In this document: positions 46,370 through 55,312 of the stretch, piece by piece
Layout of the letters: every line of letters begins with the position of its first letter
Numbering within the stretch: position 1 is the first letter of the stretch
Origin: Colwellia ponticola
GTDB lineage: Bacteria; Pseudomonadota; Gammaproteobacteria; Enterobacterales; Alteromonadaceae
DNA: 64,000 nt
Assembly: GCF_005885605.1 (NCBI RefSeq)
Contig: NZ_SZVP01000016.1
Span: 28,426-92,425 of the forward strand
Reading direction: 5' to 3'
Position numbers and translations under genes: made by a program
Notes under the pieces: model-generated
Databases searched by the model: none
The model's input: the letters and a program-made list of their open reading frames with translations, nothing else
What the model was told of the DNA's origin: nothing

Positions 46370-48820
46370 ATGAAGAAACGTTTTAACTACAGTACGCTAG
46401 CCTTATCTATCGGCTTATCTTTAGCTAGTACAACAGCTTTTGCCGCAGAAGAAACGCCTGCTAGTGCAAAAAATGCAGATATTGAACGCATCGTTAGTGT
46501 CGGGACAAGAATATCTAATCGTACTGTTGCTGATAGCCCTTCTCCAATAGATATTATTTCATCTGACGCGATTAAAAACTCAGGTGCTACAAGCACACCT
46601 GATATGCTACGAAAACTAGCGCCTTCATTTAATATGAACAATACCACAACGTCTGATGGTCAAGATTTAATGCGTCCAGCGACTTTACGTAGCTTGGGAC
46701 CTGATCAAGTATTAGTATTAATTAATGGTAAACGTCGCCATCAACAGGCCGTAGTTGCCGTACAAGAAAATGTTGGTCGCGGCAGTGCAGGTACTGATTT
46801 AAGCTCAATTCCTATGACGGCTATTTCACACATTGAAATATTACGTGATGGCGCAGCTGCTCAATACGGCTCTGATGCCATTGCCGGTGTTATCAATATC
46901 GTCCTTAAAAGTGACTTAGGGGGCACTGTATGGGCACAATATGGCCAAACTAGTGAGGGTGATGGTGAATCAACAGAGTTTGGTGGTAACTATGGTTTCG
47001 CTGTAGGTGACAAAGGTACACTCAACTTAACTTTTGAATATGCAGATAATGGTGAAATGAACCGAGCATCGCCAACGACATGGTTTGATTCAATTGCTGA
47101 ACCTCGTCAGTTATTACTTGTTGGTGAAGCAGAGACAGAAATGTCGAGCTTATGGGCAAATTTTTCGTACGAGATTGGTGAAAGTAGTGAATTATATGCC
47201 TTTGGTGGTTTTACTAAAAAAGAAGGTGAGTCTTTAGGCTTTTACCGCCCTGCCGATGATAACCGTGTTTGGACTGAGTTATTCCCTGAAGGTGTAACGC
47301 CAAAGTTAGGTTCAAAATCAGAAGATTATTCTGTTGCCGTTGGGTTTAAAACACAAATTGAAAACTGGGATATAGATGCAAGTGTCGTCACCGGTGAAAA
47401 CAAGTTCGAATTTAGTAATGTAGAGTCGTTAAATGCCAGTTATGGCCCTAACAGTCCGACATCAGCATACGATGGTGCTTTAGTTTATAGCCAAACCACT
47501 TTTAACCTTGATGCGGTAACCTCTGTTGACTTAGGGTTTTATAATGAAACATCATTAGCTTTTGGTGCTGAATTTCGTATAGATGGTTTTGCTCAAGAAG
47601 CGGGTGATGAAGTCACTTATGCTCGTGGACCGGTTTACTGTGCTGAATCAGTTAACCCAACAGGTGATCCTGCAATGGTTAATTGTACTGGCGGTGATAT
47701 AACCACACCTGGTATGCAAGGCTTTCAAGGTTATAGCCCTGCCATGGCAATCGACACTGACCGAAACAGTTATGCTTTATACTTTGATAGCGAAACCTCT
47801 ATTACTGAAGATTGGTTAGTCGCGGCAGCTGTTCGTTATGAAGATTATGATGATTTTGGCAGTACTGTTATTGGTAAATTATCTACCCATTTAAGCCTAA
47901 CAGAGAATCTCGCCATACGTGCGTCAGCTTCTACGGGTTATCGAGCGCCAGGTATGCAGCAAGCTAATTTCACGCAACGTTCTATTTCATTAGATAATGG
48001 CGAGTTAGCTGATTTAGTGACTTTACGTCCAAGTGAAACACTCGCGGGTGAGCTAGGCTTTACTGATCTAAAAGAAGAAAGCTCAGCCAGCTTCTCATTG
48101 GGTATTATTTATAATATAGGTAACTACTCATCCACGTTAGATGTCTATCAAATCAACATTGATGACCGTATTGTTTATTCAGGTAACATCACTCGTGGTA
48201 TTAATGCTGATATTGATGCTTTCTTTGACCGTCATTCTGCTCCAGATCAAGCGTTAGATGGTGTTAAAAACGTATCGATTTTCACCAATGCAATAGATAG
48301 CGAAACTTTTGGTCTTGATTGGGTAAACCAATACACACAAGAACTTAGCGCTATGAATATTGTTTATGAGTTTTCTTATCATCATAACAATACTGACGTC
48401 AGTGCGATTAATACTTCATCGTCTATTGTACCAAACGAGGTTATTTTTGATAATGCTCAACGTTTATTAGTAGAAAAGGCACAGCCACAAGATAGAGCGT
48501 CGTTATCCGCAATGTTCGATATGGATGACTGGTCTGTAACGGGTCGCATGACTTATTATGGCGAAGTAAGTTCTGCTTCTTACGGTACTCCTGAAAACAC
48601 TTGGGGCGCTAAAAGCTTATTCGATGTTACCGCTCAGTGGAACGTAACAGACAATATTAATATTAGTGGCGGTATCTTAAACTTAACCGATGAGTACCCT
48701 GATGAATGGGGTACAAATGGAACACCATTTACTGACCTTGGTTTTAAATATGGTTGGACTAGTTTTCCGTTCTCACTTGCCGGACGTGAGTATTATGTAA
48801 GAGCTTCATATAGCTTTTAA
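46370..48820 (+). CDS. TonB-dependent outer-membrane receptor
   Basis: An 816-residue receptor. The signal peptide (KKRFNYSTLALSIGLSLAS, cut near AFA-AEE) is followed by IERIVSVGTRIS, which may contain the TonB box. The plug domain spans about residues 45-185, with SPIDIISSDAIKNSG, LRSLGPDQVLVLINGKRRH, IPMTAISHIEILRDGAAAQYGSDAIAGVINIVLK read in parts. A 22-strand barrel follows and ends in an aromatic YYVRASYSF, the usual C-terminal signature. The substrate is unknown. It stands alone with its own terminator. Confidence 0.94.
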   Translation: MKKRFNYSTLALSIGLSLASTTAFAAEETPASAKNADIERIVSVGTRISNRTVADSPSPIDIISSDAIKNSGATSTPDMLRKLAPSFNMNNTTTSDGQDLMRPATLRSLGPDQVLVLINGKRRHQQAVVAVQENVGRGSAGTDLSSIPMTAISHIEILRDGAAAQYGSDAIAGVINIVLKSDLGGTVWAQYGQTSEGDGESTEFGGNYGFAVGDKGTLNLTFEYADNGEMNRASPTTWFDSIAEPRQLLLVGEAETEMSSLWANFSYEIGESSELYAFGGFTKKEGESLGFYRPADDNRVWTELFPEGVTPKLGSKSEDYSVAVGFKTQIENWDIDASVVTGENKFEFSNVESLNASYGPNSPTSAYDGALVYSQTTFNLDAVTSVDLGFYNETSLAFGAEFRIDGFAQEAGDEVTYARGPVYCAESVNPTGDPAMVNCTGGDITTPGMQGFQGYSPAMAIDTDRNSYALYFDSETSITEDWLVAAAVRYEDYDDFGSTVIGKLSTHLSLTENLAIRASASTGYRAPGMQQANFTQRSISLDNGELADLVTLRPSETLAGELGFTDLKEESSASFSLGIIYNIGNYSSTLDVYQINIDDRIVYSGNITRGINADIDAFFDRHSAPDQALDGVKNVSIFTNAIDSETFGLDWVNQYTQELSAMNIVYEFSYHHNNTDVSAINTSSSIVPNEVIFDNAQRLLVEKAQPQDRASLSAMFDMDDWSVTGRMTYYGEVSSASYGTPENTWGAKSLFDVTAQWNVTDNINISGGILNLTDEYPDEWGTNGTPFTDLGFKYGWTSFPFSLAGREYYVRASYSF

Positions 48821-48846
48821 CGTTAATCGTTAAACAAGCACAATAG

Positions 48847-48885
48847 AAAAAGCCAGTATCGTTTAATACCTTACTGGCTTTTTTA
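48847..48885 (+). terminator. Terminator after the TonB-dependent receptor gene
   Basis: AAAAAGCCAGTA (48847-48858) pairs with TACTGGCTTTTTT (48872-48884) around a 13-base loop. The flanking A- and T-runs allow termination from both sides, so it may also serve the kinase gene. Confidence 0.85.
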
Positions 48886-48924
48886 TAGATTAATTTTGAT
48901 ATTAAGGACTATGCTAGCGTAGTT

Positions 48925-50805
48925 TTATAACTTAGGGTTTTTCGGATAAAACTTGTCAGGTAAGGCGTTAATATGCTCAAAAAAACGCGTATCTTTATAG
49001 GGGAGTTTCATAAAACCAGAAATACCAATACCATCAATGGTAGGTAATAAGGTTAATATTTTCGCTAAACAGGCGGTAAACGCTGCTTTTTTATCATGAT
49101 TAAGTAACATTAGATAACTGTGAATTTTTAAATGTTTAGGTAATATCTCAAAAATAATACAACCGGTATGGTGAATTAAATTTAGCTCCGCTAGCACAGC
49201 CATTAACTCATCAGGTAAGTGCAAGTATTCATCAGGGTCTTTACCATCTTCAAAATAAGAGTGTAATCTTGTTACATCATCAACTTCAGGGACATCACTC
49301 ACCTCAAAGGTTATACGTTGACTACTATCAGCAATAAATGGTTGTTGTTCACTTCTTCGTTCAACGTGTAAAGTATCACGGGCATTGAACAGACAGCTTT
49401 TAAAAACACCTATACGAAATATACCTTGAGCTAAATAAATAATATTATTGACTGCACTGGTAAAAGACGTTTTAAGCGACTCATCAAATAAGGTTAAGCT
49501 AGAATCAATATACACACCTTCTTTAGCCCACCGAATGGCAATACCACCAACAACCGGAAAGTTACCTAGTCGACTTAACGCGGCAATAAAAGCTTTTTCA
49601 TTATCGCCCATCCCCATCAGGTAATTTTTATAATATTTATCAAGCTGAGCGTCATCAACCCCTGATAAACTGTCGTAACCTGCTTGCTCTCGTAAAAAAG
49701 ATTTTCGAGAGCCATATACTACCGTATCTATTGGTTCGTTTTGTGACTTAATCCACACGGGAATATGCGCGGTGATAGCCTGTGGTGTTGGTTTATCTGC
49801 CAGTACAATTTTTTTAAGATAGTTAAGGTTATTAAAAAAATAATCTCCGGCTTGGCTGCGTACTTTCTCATCATCGCTTAACATACCCGTTAATATGTCT
49901 GCTAATAATTTAGGTAAACCTAAAGCGTTTACGGTAATAACTTTTACGCCATATCGACAGGATTGCCCTGAAGCGAGTGCATAGAGTGTGGCCGCTAAGC
50001 CTTGTTCATCAAAGCGAGGCGAGGATAAGCCACCATTAAGTTGCTCTGGACCAATAAAATAAACATCACCTAAACGCGCATTACTGTGCTGTAAATCACT
50101 ACTCATCAACTCCATGACGTTAGTGCTGGTACTTTGTTGATGACAATCGAGCTGTGCTGGTACCGATGATCCCCAATCAATAAGCTGCACTTTTCCTGTG
50201 TTTTCATCATACACGAGATTAGAAGGTTTAATGTCGCCATGAACAATAGGCTTTAACTGTCTGTGATTAGTCGCTTGGCGTAAATATAATAAAATATCGG
50301 CTAATTGCAAAGCGATACTCATGACTAACTCAGGTGCTAGTGGTCCCACTTGCAAGGATAATTGCTCTAAATCGATACCCGGCGCACGGGTCATTTGTAA
50401 AATGGATTGCCGTTTTATTTTTTGATATTCAATAATTTTAGGAATTTGTGGATGATTAAGTTGATTCTGTATTTCAGCTTCTTCTGCTAATCGGTCTTGT
50501 ACGTGTTGCGGTAAGTTAATACGGGAAAACTTAAATACCATTTGCTGATTGGTTGCTAAGCATTGCGCTTCTTCAGCTATATATTCTGCCTTTTTAACTG
50601 TTGAGTTACTTATTAACTTAACACCTGAAAAAACAAAACCATAAGCCCCTTTGCCTAACAGAGTCACCGCTTCAAAGCCGAGTTTCTTTAATTGCTGCTG
50701 ACAAAGTTCGACCCATTTTTTTAACTTAGTCGCATCTTTATGATTAAGTAAATAAATAGATTGTTCTTGGGCAATATAAAAATGCTGTAGTTTTTTATTA
50801 GTCAT
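48925..50805 (-). CDS. Serine/threonine protein kinase with uncharacterised C-terminal half
   Basis: A 626-residue soluble protein. The Hanks-type kinase domain spans about residues 40-330: the Gly-rich loop LLGKGAYGFVFSG, MVFKF with the ATP-binding Lys, VHGDIKPSNLVYDE near residue 188 (HGD in place of HRD, catalytic Asp kept), and LIDWGSSVP near residue 209 (DWG for DFG, metal-binding Asp kept). The catalytic set is complete. Residues 340-626 match no family I recognise; they contain LSGVDDAQLDKYYKNYL and EYLHLPDELMAVLAELN. No PASTA repeats or membrane anchor. No phosphatase gene is nearby. Confidence 0.88.
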   Translation of the reverse strand: MTNKKLQHFYIAQEQSIYLLNHKDATKLKKWVELCQQQLKKLGFEAVTLLGKGAYGFVFSGVKLISNSTVKKAEYIAEEAQCLATNQQMVFKFSRINLPQHVQDRLAEEAEIQNQLNHPQIPKIIEYQKIKRQSILQMTRAPGIDLEQLSLQVGPLAPELVMSIALQLADILLYLRQATNHRQLKPIVHGDIKPSNLVYDENTGKVQLIDWGSSVPAQLDCHQQSTSTNVMELMSSDLQHSNARLGDVYFIGPEQLNGGLSSPRFDEQGLAATLYALASGQSCRYGVKVITVNALGLPKLLADILTGMLSDDEKVRSQAGDYFFNNLNYLKKIVLADKPTPQAITAHIPVWIKSQNEPIDTVVYGSRKSFLREQAGYDSLSGVDDAQLDKYYKNYLMGMGDNEKAFIAALSRLGNFPVVGGIAIRWAKEGVYIDSSLTLFDESLKTSFTSAVNNIIYLAQGIFRIGVFKSCLFNARDTLHVERRSEQQPFIADSSQRITFEVSDVPEVDDVTRLHSYFEDGKDPDEYLHLPDELMAVLAELNLIHHTGCIIFEILPKHLKIHSYLMLLNHDKKAAFTACLAKILTLLPTIDGIGISGFMKLPYKDTRFFEHINALPDKFYPKNPKL

Positions 50806-50851
50806 AAATCAACACCCTAAGAAAAACTGCTATTACGTTGCTTACCATAAA

Positions 50852-50886
50852 GAAAAAAACCTCATTATGCGAATAACATAATGAGG
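50852..50886 (-). terminator. Terminator of the HIT protein gene
   Basis: CCTCATTATG (50860-50869) and CATAATGAGG (50877-50886) form a perfect 10-bp stem. On the minus strand it is followed by a run of seven T. Confidence 0.87.
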
Positions 50887-50914
50887 CTTTGTATACCGAT
50901 AAATAGGCTATCAA

Positions 50915-51346
50915 TTATTTATCAGCAAAAATAACCGCTAGTTGCGGTAATAATTTCGCTTTTAATGTCGTTAATGCTTCATCAGAATAAGGTGTTAACG
51001 CTTGCTGTCCCCAAATAGGCTTAGGCCACTGTGCATCATCTTTAAAGCGAACGACATGATGAACATGAAGTTGTTCAACAACATTACCTAACGCGGCAAC
51101 ATTCATTTTATCGCCAACGAATACTTGCATTAGCAGTTCACTTAACAAACTCGACTCATTAAGTAACTGTTGCTGTTGCTGCCAATCTAACTGGTACACT
51201 TCACTGATATCAGTAACTTTCGGCACTAAAATAAACCAAGGGTAAGCGCTATCATTGCACAGCAGCAATTTACACAAAGGAAATTCAGCTAATTCAATGC
51301 CATCAAGAGCCAGTTGCGGGTGTAACGTAAATGTTTTTTCTGTCAT
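50915..51346 (-). CDS. HIT domain protein
   Basis: A 143-residue HIT-family nucleotide hydrolase or transferase. The histidine-triad motif appears as QLHVHHVVRF, where the first His of the classic H-x-H-x-H is Gln, as in a proteobacterial subfamily that also carries the following FKDDAQWPKPIWG. The start region FTLHPQLALDGIELAEFPLCKLLLCND is typical. Substrates are not known for this subgroup. It lies between the kinase and the YlqF-type GTPase genes on the same strand, and it has its own terminator. Confidence 0.9.
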   Translation of the reverse strand: MTEKTFTLHPQLALDGIELAEFPLCKLLLCNDSAYPWFILVPKVTDISEVYQLDWQQQQQLLNESSLLSELLMQVFVGDKMNVAALGNVVEQLHVHHVVRFKDDAQWPKPIWGQQALTPYSDEALTTLKAKLLPQLAVIFADK

Positions 51347-51429
51347 GAGTAAAACCTTTTAGCAAATAGATAAATAGTAGCGCCGAATGTTAAACGCTTA
51401 AACGCAAAGTATATAAGTGAAGCATACCG

Positions 51430-52362
51430 TTAACGTTTATTTTTACGGCCTCGCCCACGTGCTATTTTTTTAGCTTCGCGTGCAGCAACACGCTTTTCTT
51501 CAAGCTCAGTAAAATGCGCATTCTCTGCAGCAATAATATCAGGTAGTTCAAAAGAAAGTGCACCTAAGGTTTTATCACGAATTTCATTAATGAGAATAAC
51601 GCACGCTTTATGTAAATCAACACGACCACCACTTTTTACACAACTGCGGTTACGACCAATCGCTTCAATTAAGTCTTCCTCGTGTGCAGGTAATTCACTC
51701 AGTTTATAGCGCTCCATCACACGTTGTGGATAATGTTTGAGTAAGTAGTCGGCAGCAAAGTAAGCAATATCGTCATGATCAAAAGCAGTGTCTTTAACCG
51801 CGCCTGATACCGCTAAACGATAGCCCGAGTTCTCGTTAGCAATTTTAGGCCATAACATACCGGGTGTATCGAAAAGGTATAAACCTTCTTCTAGGCGAAT
51901 ACGTTGCTGACCTTTAGTAACAGCCGGCTCATTACCTACTTTCGCTTTTGCTTTGCCAACTAAGGTATTGAGCAAGGTCGACTTACCCACGTTAGGTATA
52001 CCCATTATCATCGCGTTAATTTGTTTACCTTCTTGGTCTTTATTCGGTACCAATTTGCGAATTAAATTAATCAAGTTTTTTGCCACCCCAGGGTTATCTG
52101 TGGTTAGCGCAATCGCTTTTACGTTGTGTTGTGACTCTAAATAATCTAACCATATTTTGGTGCTATCAGGATCGGCTAAATCACTTTTATTCAATATTTT
52201 TATCAGCGGTTTATCACCTCTGATCTCAGTGATCATTGGATTTTCACTACTAAAAGGTAAGCGTGCATCACACACCTCAATCACCACATCGATTTGCGGT
52301 AATATCTCTTTTATTTCTTTTTGCGCTTTGTGCATGTGGCCTGGAAACCAGTTAATAGCCAT
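51430..52362 (-). CDS. ylqF: Ribosome biogenesis GTPase YlqF/RbgA
   Basis: A 310-residue circularly permuted GTPase needed in related species for 50S maturation. It starts INWFPGHMHKAQKEIKEI, then the motifs come in permuted order: VCDARLPFSSENP, ILNKSDLAD (G4), the P-loop [14 protein letters not shown] (G1), and DTPGMLWP (G3). The C-terminal RNA-binding part is helical and ends with a basic tail (KKIARGRGRKNKR). It is transcribed away from the DUF3422 gene. Confidence 0.94.
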   Translation of the reverse strand: MAINWFPGHMHKAQKEIKEILPQIDVVIEVCDARLPFSSENPMITEIRGDKPLIKILNKSDLADPDSTKIWLDYLESQHNVKAIALTTDNPGVAKNLINLIRKLVPNKDQEGKQINAMIMGIPNVGKSTLLNTLVGKAKAKVGNEPAVTKGQQRIRLEEGLYLFDTPGMLWPKIANENSGYRLAVSGAVKDTAFDHDDIAYFAADYLLKHYPQRVMERYKLSELPAHEEDLIEAIGRNRSCVKSGGRVDLHKACVILINEIRDKTLGALSFELPDIIAAENAHFTELEEKRVAAREAKKIARGRGRKNKR

Positions 52363-52642
52363 GAAGATCCTAATATCACTAATTATAATGGCATAATTTT
52401 AACAAGCTTTTAGTCAGTGTGGCTAGCGATACTCGTTATTTATATAAAACAGCCCTATTAATTAAACTACGTGCTTTTATTGTTCACTTTTTACTATAAC
52501 TTTAACAATATAGTGATTCCTCCTAGTGAAAATATCATTAGTAAGAATGATATAACTAGACAAATATAGCTGCTAATATATAGCTAATAAAAATAGCGTA
52601 GAGACCTCTACTTTGTTAAACCACAACATAACGAATAAGCTA

Positions 52643-54001
52643 ATGCCTGATGAATTAACACCAGATACATTATCTGAAAACGCCAAGCTATCTCCAATAT
52701 TACCTGTACCCTCATTAAATAAAATAGCAACTCATCCACTACGTGAAAAGCTTTATAACGAGTTACACAATAGACCCTTTCAATCAATAGCTTCGCCTGC
52801 TCAACTGACTCATTTAGCGATTCATCACCAAGGTAAGTTAAGGCAAAAAGAACATCAGTTTATTTCACTGTTATGTAATCGATTTCAGGTAAATTCGCCT
52901 GCAGAATCAATGCCCTGTTTTTATCAAGATTTTGGCTTATTTAGTCTGCGCTGGGAACGTCATTTAGAATACTCAACCTATACATTCATTCATCAAGCGC
53001 CATTAACTGAGCAACCCTTTATTAAAAATGCTATTGATTATGTACCTAGTGACTGGTTTGAACAAATGCCTGGGCAAGTTATTGCCGCAGTGCACTTAGT
53101 CGTAGAATCTAAAAATATTGATAAAGGAACAACACACAAGGTTGAGCCATTTTTTGACAACATGTCCTTAATAGCGAGTGCCCCTGTACACTCACAGGCG
53201 AAAGTGTGGAGTTCATTTAAATTACATGATGATGGTTTTGGTCGATTCTTGATATACCAACAAGACTTATCGGCTGCACAGCTTGGCCGTTTAGTACAAC
53301 AATTATTACAGCTTGATACTTATCGGTTAATGGCAACATTGGGCTTACCTATGGCACAAGAGATTAACAGCGAATTAAATCAACTTGACTTACAACTACA
53401 ACAAGTCACAACATATATTGCTTTAGGTACTGATAAAAGTGATAGAGAGCTACTTACAGACGTTTCTAAAATAGCCGCAAAAGTAGAAGATTATCGAAGT
53501 CAAAGTACTTACCGATTTTCCGCAACTAATGCCTATTACGACGTAGCATTACAACGCATGGATGAGTTGAAAGAAGAGGAAATCCCGGGTTATATGACCA
53601 TGCAAGAGTTCTTAATGCGCAGGATCACCCCAGCAGTAAAAACCTGCCAAACCGCTTCTAATCACTTAGAAGATATTTCTAGGAGAGTCACCCGCGCTAG
53701 TGATTTATTACGCACACGCGTGGATATGGTGTTACAAGAGCAAAATCAAACATTATTAAAATCAATGAACCACCGTGCTCATGTGCAAATGCGTTTACAA
53801 CAAACCGTTGAAGGTTTATCCGTTGCGGCAATCAGTTATTATGGTATGCAACTCTTTGAAACCATGCTCACCTCTTTGCCTTCCTTAGGTGTTAAATATA
53901 ATCATGAACTTGTCAGTGGCTTTTCAGTACCTATTATTATTGGTATTGTTTTTGTTGGTACTCGCTTAATACATAAACGCTTAATGAAAGATGTAACGTA
54001 A
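52643..54001 (+). CDS. DUF3422 family membrane-anchored protein
   Basis: A 452-residue protein matching DUF3422. HPLREKLYNELHNRPFQ opens the conserved region, followed by FSLRWERHLEYSTYTFI, DDGFGRFLIYQQDLS and the helical YRFSATNAYYDVALQRMDEL. A helical bundle follows, then two hydrophobic segments near the C-terminus (VAAISYYGMQLFETML, VPIIIGIVFVGTRLI). Function is unknown; the topology suggests a cytoplasmic domain attached to the inner membrane. The start could also be the TTG at 52613, with ten more residues. No operon partner. Confidence 0.85.
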   Translation: MPDELTPDTLSENAKLSPILPVPSLNKIATHPLREKLYNELHNRPFQSIASPAQLTHLAIHHQGKLRQKEHQFISLLCNRFQVNSPAESMPCFYQDFGLFSLRWERHLEYSTYTFIHQAPLTEQPFIKNAIDYVPSDWFEQMPGQVIAAVHLVVESKNIDKGTTHKVEPFFDNMSLIASAPVHSQAKVWSSFKLHDDGFGRFLIYQQDLSAAQLGRLVQQLLQLDTYRLMATLGLPMAQEINSELNQLDLQLQQVTTYIALGTDKSDRELLTDVSKIAAKVEDYRSQSTYRFSATNAYYDVALQRMDELKEEEIPGYMTMQEFLMRRITPAVKTCQTASNHLEDISRRVTRASDLLRTRVDMVLQEQNQTLLKSMNHRAHVQMRLQQTVEGLSVAAISYYGMQLFETMLTSLPSLGVKYNHELVSGFSVPIIIGIVFVGTRLIHKRLMKDVT

Positions 54002-54142
54002 TTGACATAAAGTGCTGCGTTACTATCCTCCTAGCCAACAATGGTTAGCCCAATGCATGGTTAACTATAAGTGATGAATTAATGTAACATCCTTTCGTTT
54101 TTTCCTTTTTCACTAGCTAAGCATTACTTTATTGCTGATAAT

Positions 54143-54290
54143 GGGGCTGTTGATCTTTAGAGATTTTTTTCAGCTTTTTGTTGGGTATTTATACAAGGCA
54201 GTGCCTTTTCCTGTGGTTACTGGCGATAAAAAGGTGATAACAGCATAAAGATGACCAACAAACGCTGTCCGAAGAGACCCGCTAAAAACG
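54143..54290. repeat. Palindromic intergenic element, possible MITE-like remnant
   Basis: Inside a 407-bp gap between the DUF3422 and RNase HI genes lies a structured block. CAGCTTTTTGTTGG (54171-54184) faces CCAACAAACGCTG (54255-54267), nearly complementary, with an inner hairpin AAGGCAGTGCCTT (54195-54207). The left edge reads GGGCTGTTGATCTTTAGAG (54143-54161). The nested inverted-repeat layout is typical of small non-autonomous mobile elements or intergenic repeats. No transposase is present. The rest of the gap (54002-54142, 54291-54408) shows nothing. Confidence 0.4.
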
Positions 54291-54408
54291 TCTTTAATTC
54301 AAAAAATTATACTCAAAAAATCAACATCCTTTAATCATCATAAGAAGTTTATTATTAAATATCTTTATTATTCAACCTCTATTAGCAACAAGAGTTAACT
54401 ATTAATTT

Positions 54409-55227
54409 ATGAGTAAAAAATTCTACGTTATATGGAAAGGTGCTCAAACGGGCATATTTACCACCTGGCCAGAAGTACAAAAGCACACTGCAGGTCGCTC
54501 AGACGCGCAATACATGGGTTTTGAATCTAAAAGTGAGGCCGAACAGGCTTTTGCATCAACTTATACTAAGGCTTTAATGAAGCGCTCATTAAGTAAAAAT
54601 AGTGCTACAGCTACTGCGCCGGTATCTAATCGTAAAGTAGCAAGTAAAACAGCCGGTAAAAGTACTAGTGCAAAAGCAGCAACTATCAGCCCTAATGGCC
54701 CGAGTGATATTGAAATATATTGTGATGGTGCTTGCTCACCTAACCCAGGTAAATCAGGTACCGGACTTGCTGTTTACGAACAAGGTAAGGTCACCTCTTT
54801 GTATTACGGCTTGCACCTTGCTAATGGTACAAACAATACGGCTGAGTTAAATGGTTTGCTTTCTGCTTTTCAACTGGCACAACACTTTATCGATAAAAAT
54901 AGTGAACAAAGCATTAGTATTTTATCTGACTCTAGATACTCTATCGACGCTATTACTAAATGGGCCAAAGGTTGGCAAGCAAAAGGCTGGACCCGCGGTA
55001 AAGGCGAAGAAATTAAAAACCTCGCCCTAATACAGCAGTGTTATGCTCTTTATAAAACCATGCACACTAAAATTGCTATTCGCCATGTTAAAGGTCACGC
55101 CAATATAGAGGGTAATGAGCTCGCTGACAGAATGGCGGTACTAGCAAGGCAGCAACAGCAAAAAAGTATGATCCGCTACAGTGAGGCAATTAACATAAAA
55201 GCTATTCTTGCTATGGACTCTGGTTAA
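54409..55227 (+). CDS. rnhA: Ribonuclease HI with N-terminal viroplasmin-type domain
   Basis: A 272-residue RNase H that degrades RNA in RNA-DNA hybrids. Residues 1-45 (KKFYVIWKGAQTGIFTTWPE) form the caulimovirus viroplasmin / RNase H1 N-terminal hybrid-binding domain. A Ser/Thr/Ala/Lys-rich linker follows (about 60-98), then the catalytic domain: IEIYCDGACSPNPGKSG (Asp), NNTAELNGL (Glu), ILSDSRYSID (Asp) and HVKGHANIEGNELAD (His and Asp). All catalytic residues are present. This eukaryote-like domain layout differs from the short E. coli RnhA, so another rnhA may exist elsewhere. Confidence 0.93.
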   Translation: MSKKFYVIWKGAQTGIFTTWPEVQKHTAGRSDAQYMGFESKSEAEQAFASTYTKALMKRSLSKNSATATAPVSNRKVASKTAGKSTSAKAATISPNGPSDIEIYCDGACSPNPGKSGTGLAVYEQGKVTSLYYGLHLANGTNNTAELNGLLSAFQLAQHFIDKNSEQSISILSDSRYSIDAITKWAKGWQAKGWTRGKGEEIKNLALIQQCYALYKTMHTKIAIRHVKGHANIEGNELADRMAVLARQQQQKSMIRYSEAINIKAILAMDSG

Positions 55228-55312
55228 ACGCTTACAGGGTTAAAACAATCAGTTTAGCTATTGTTTTAACAGCATCCATGTACATAATACTTCCTTACCT
55301 GATAAAAATAGC

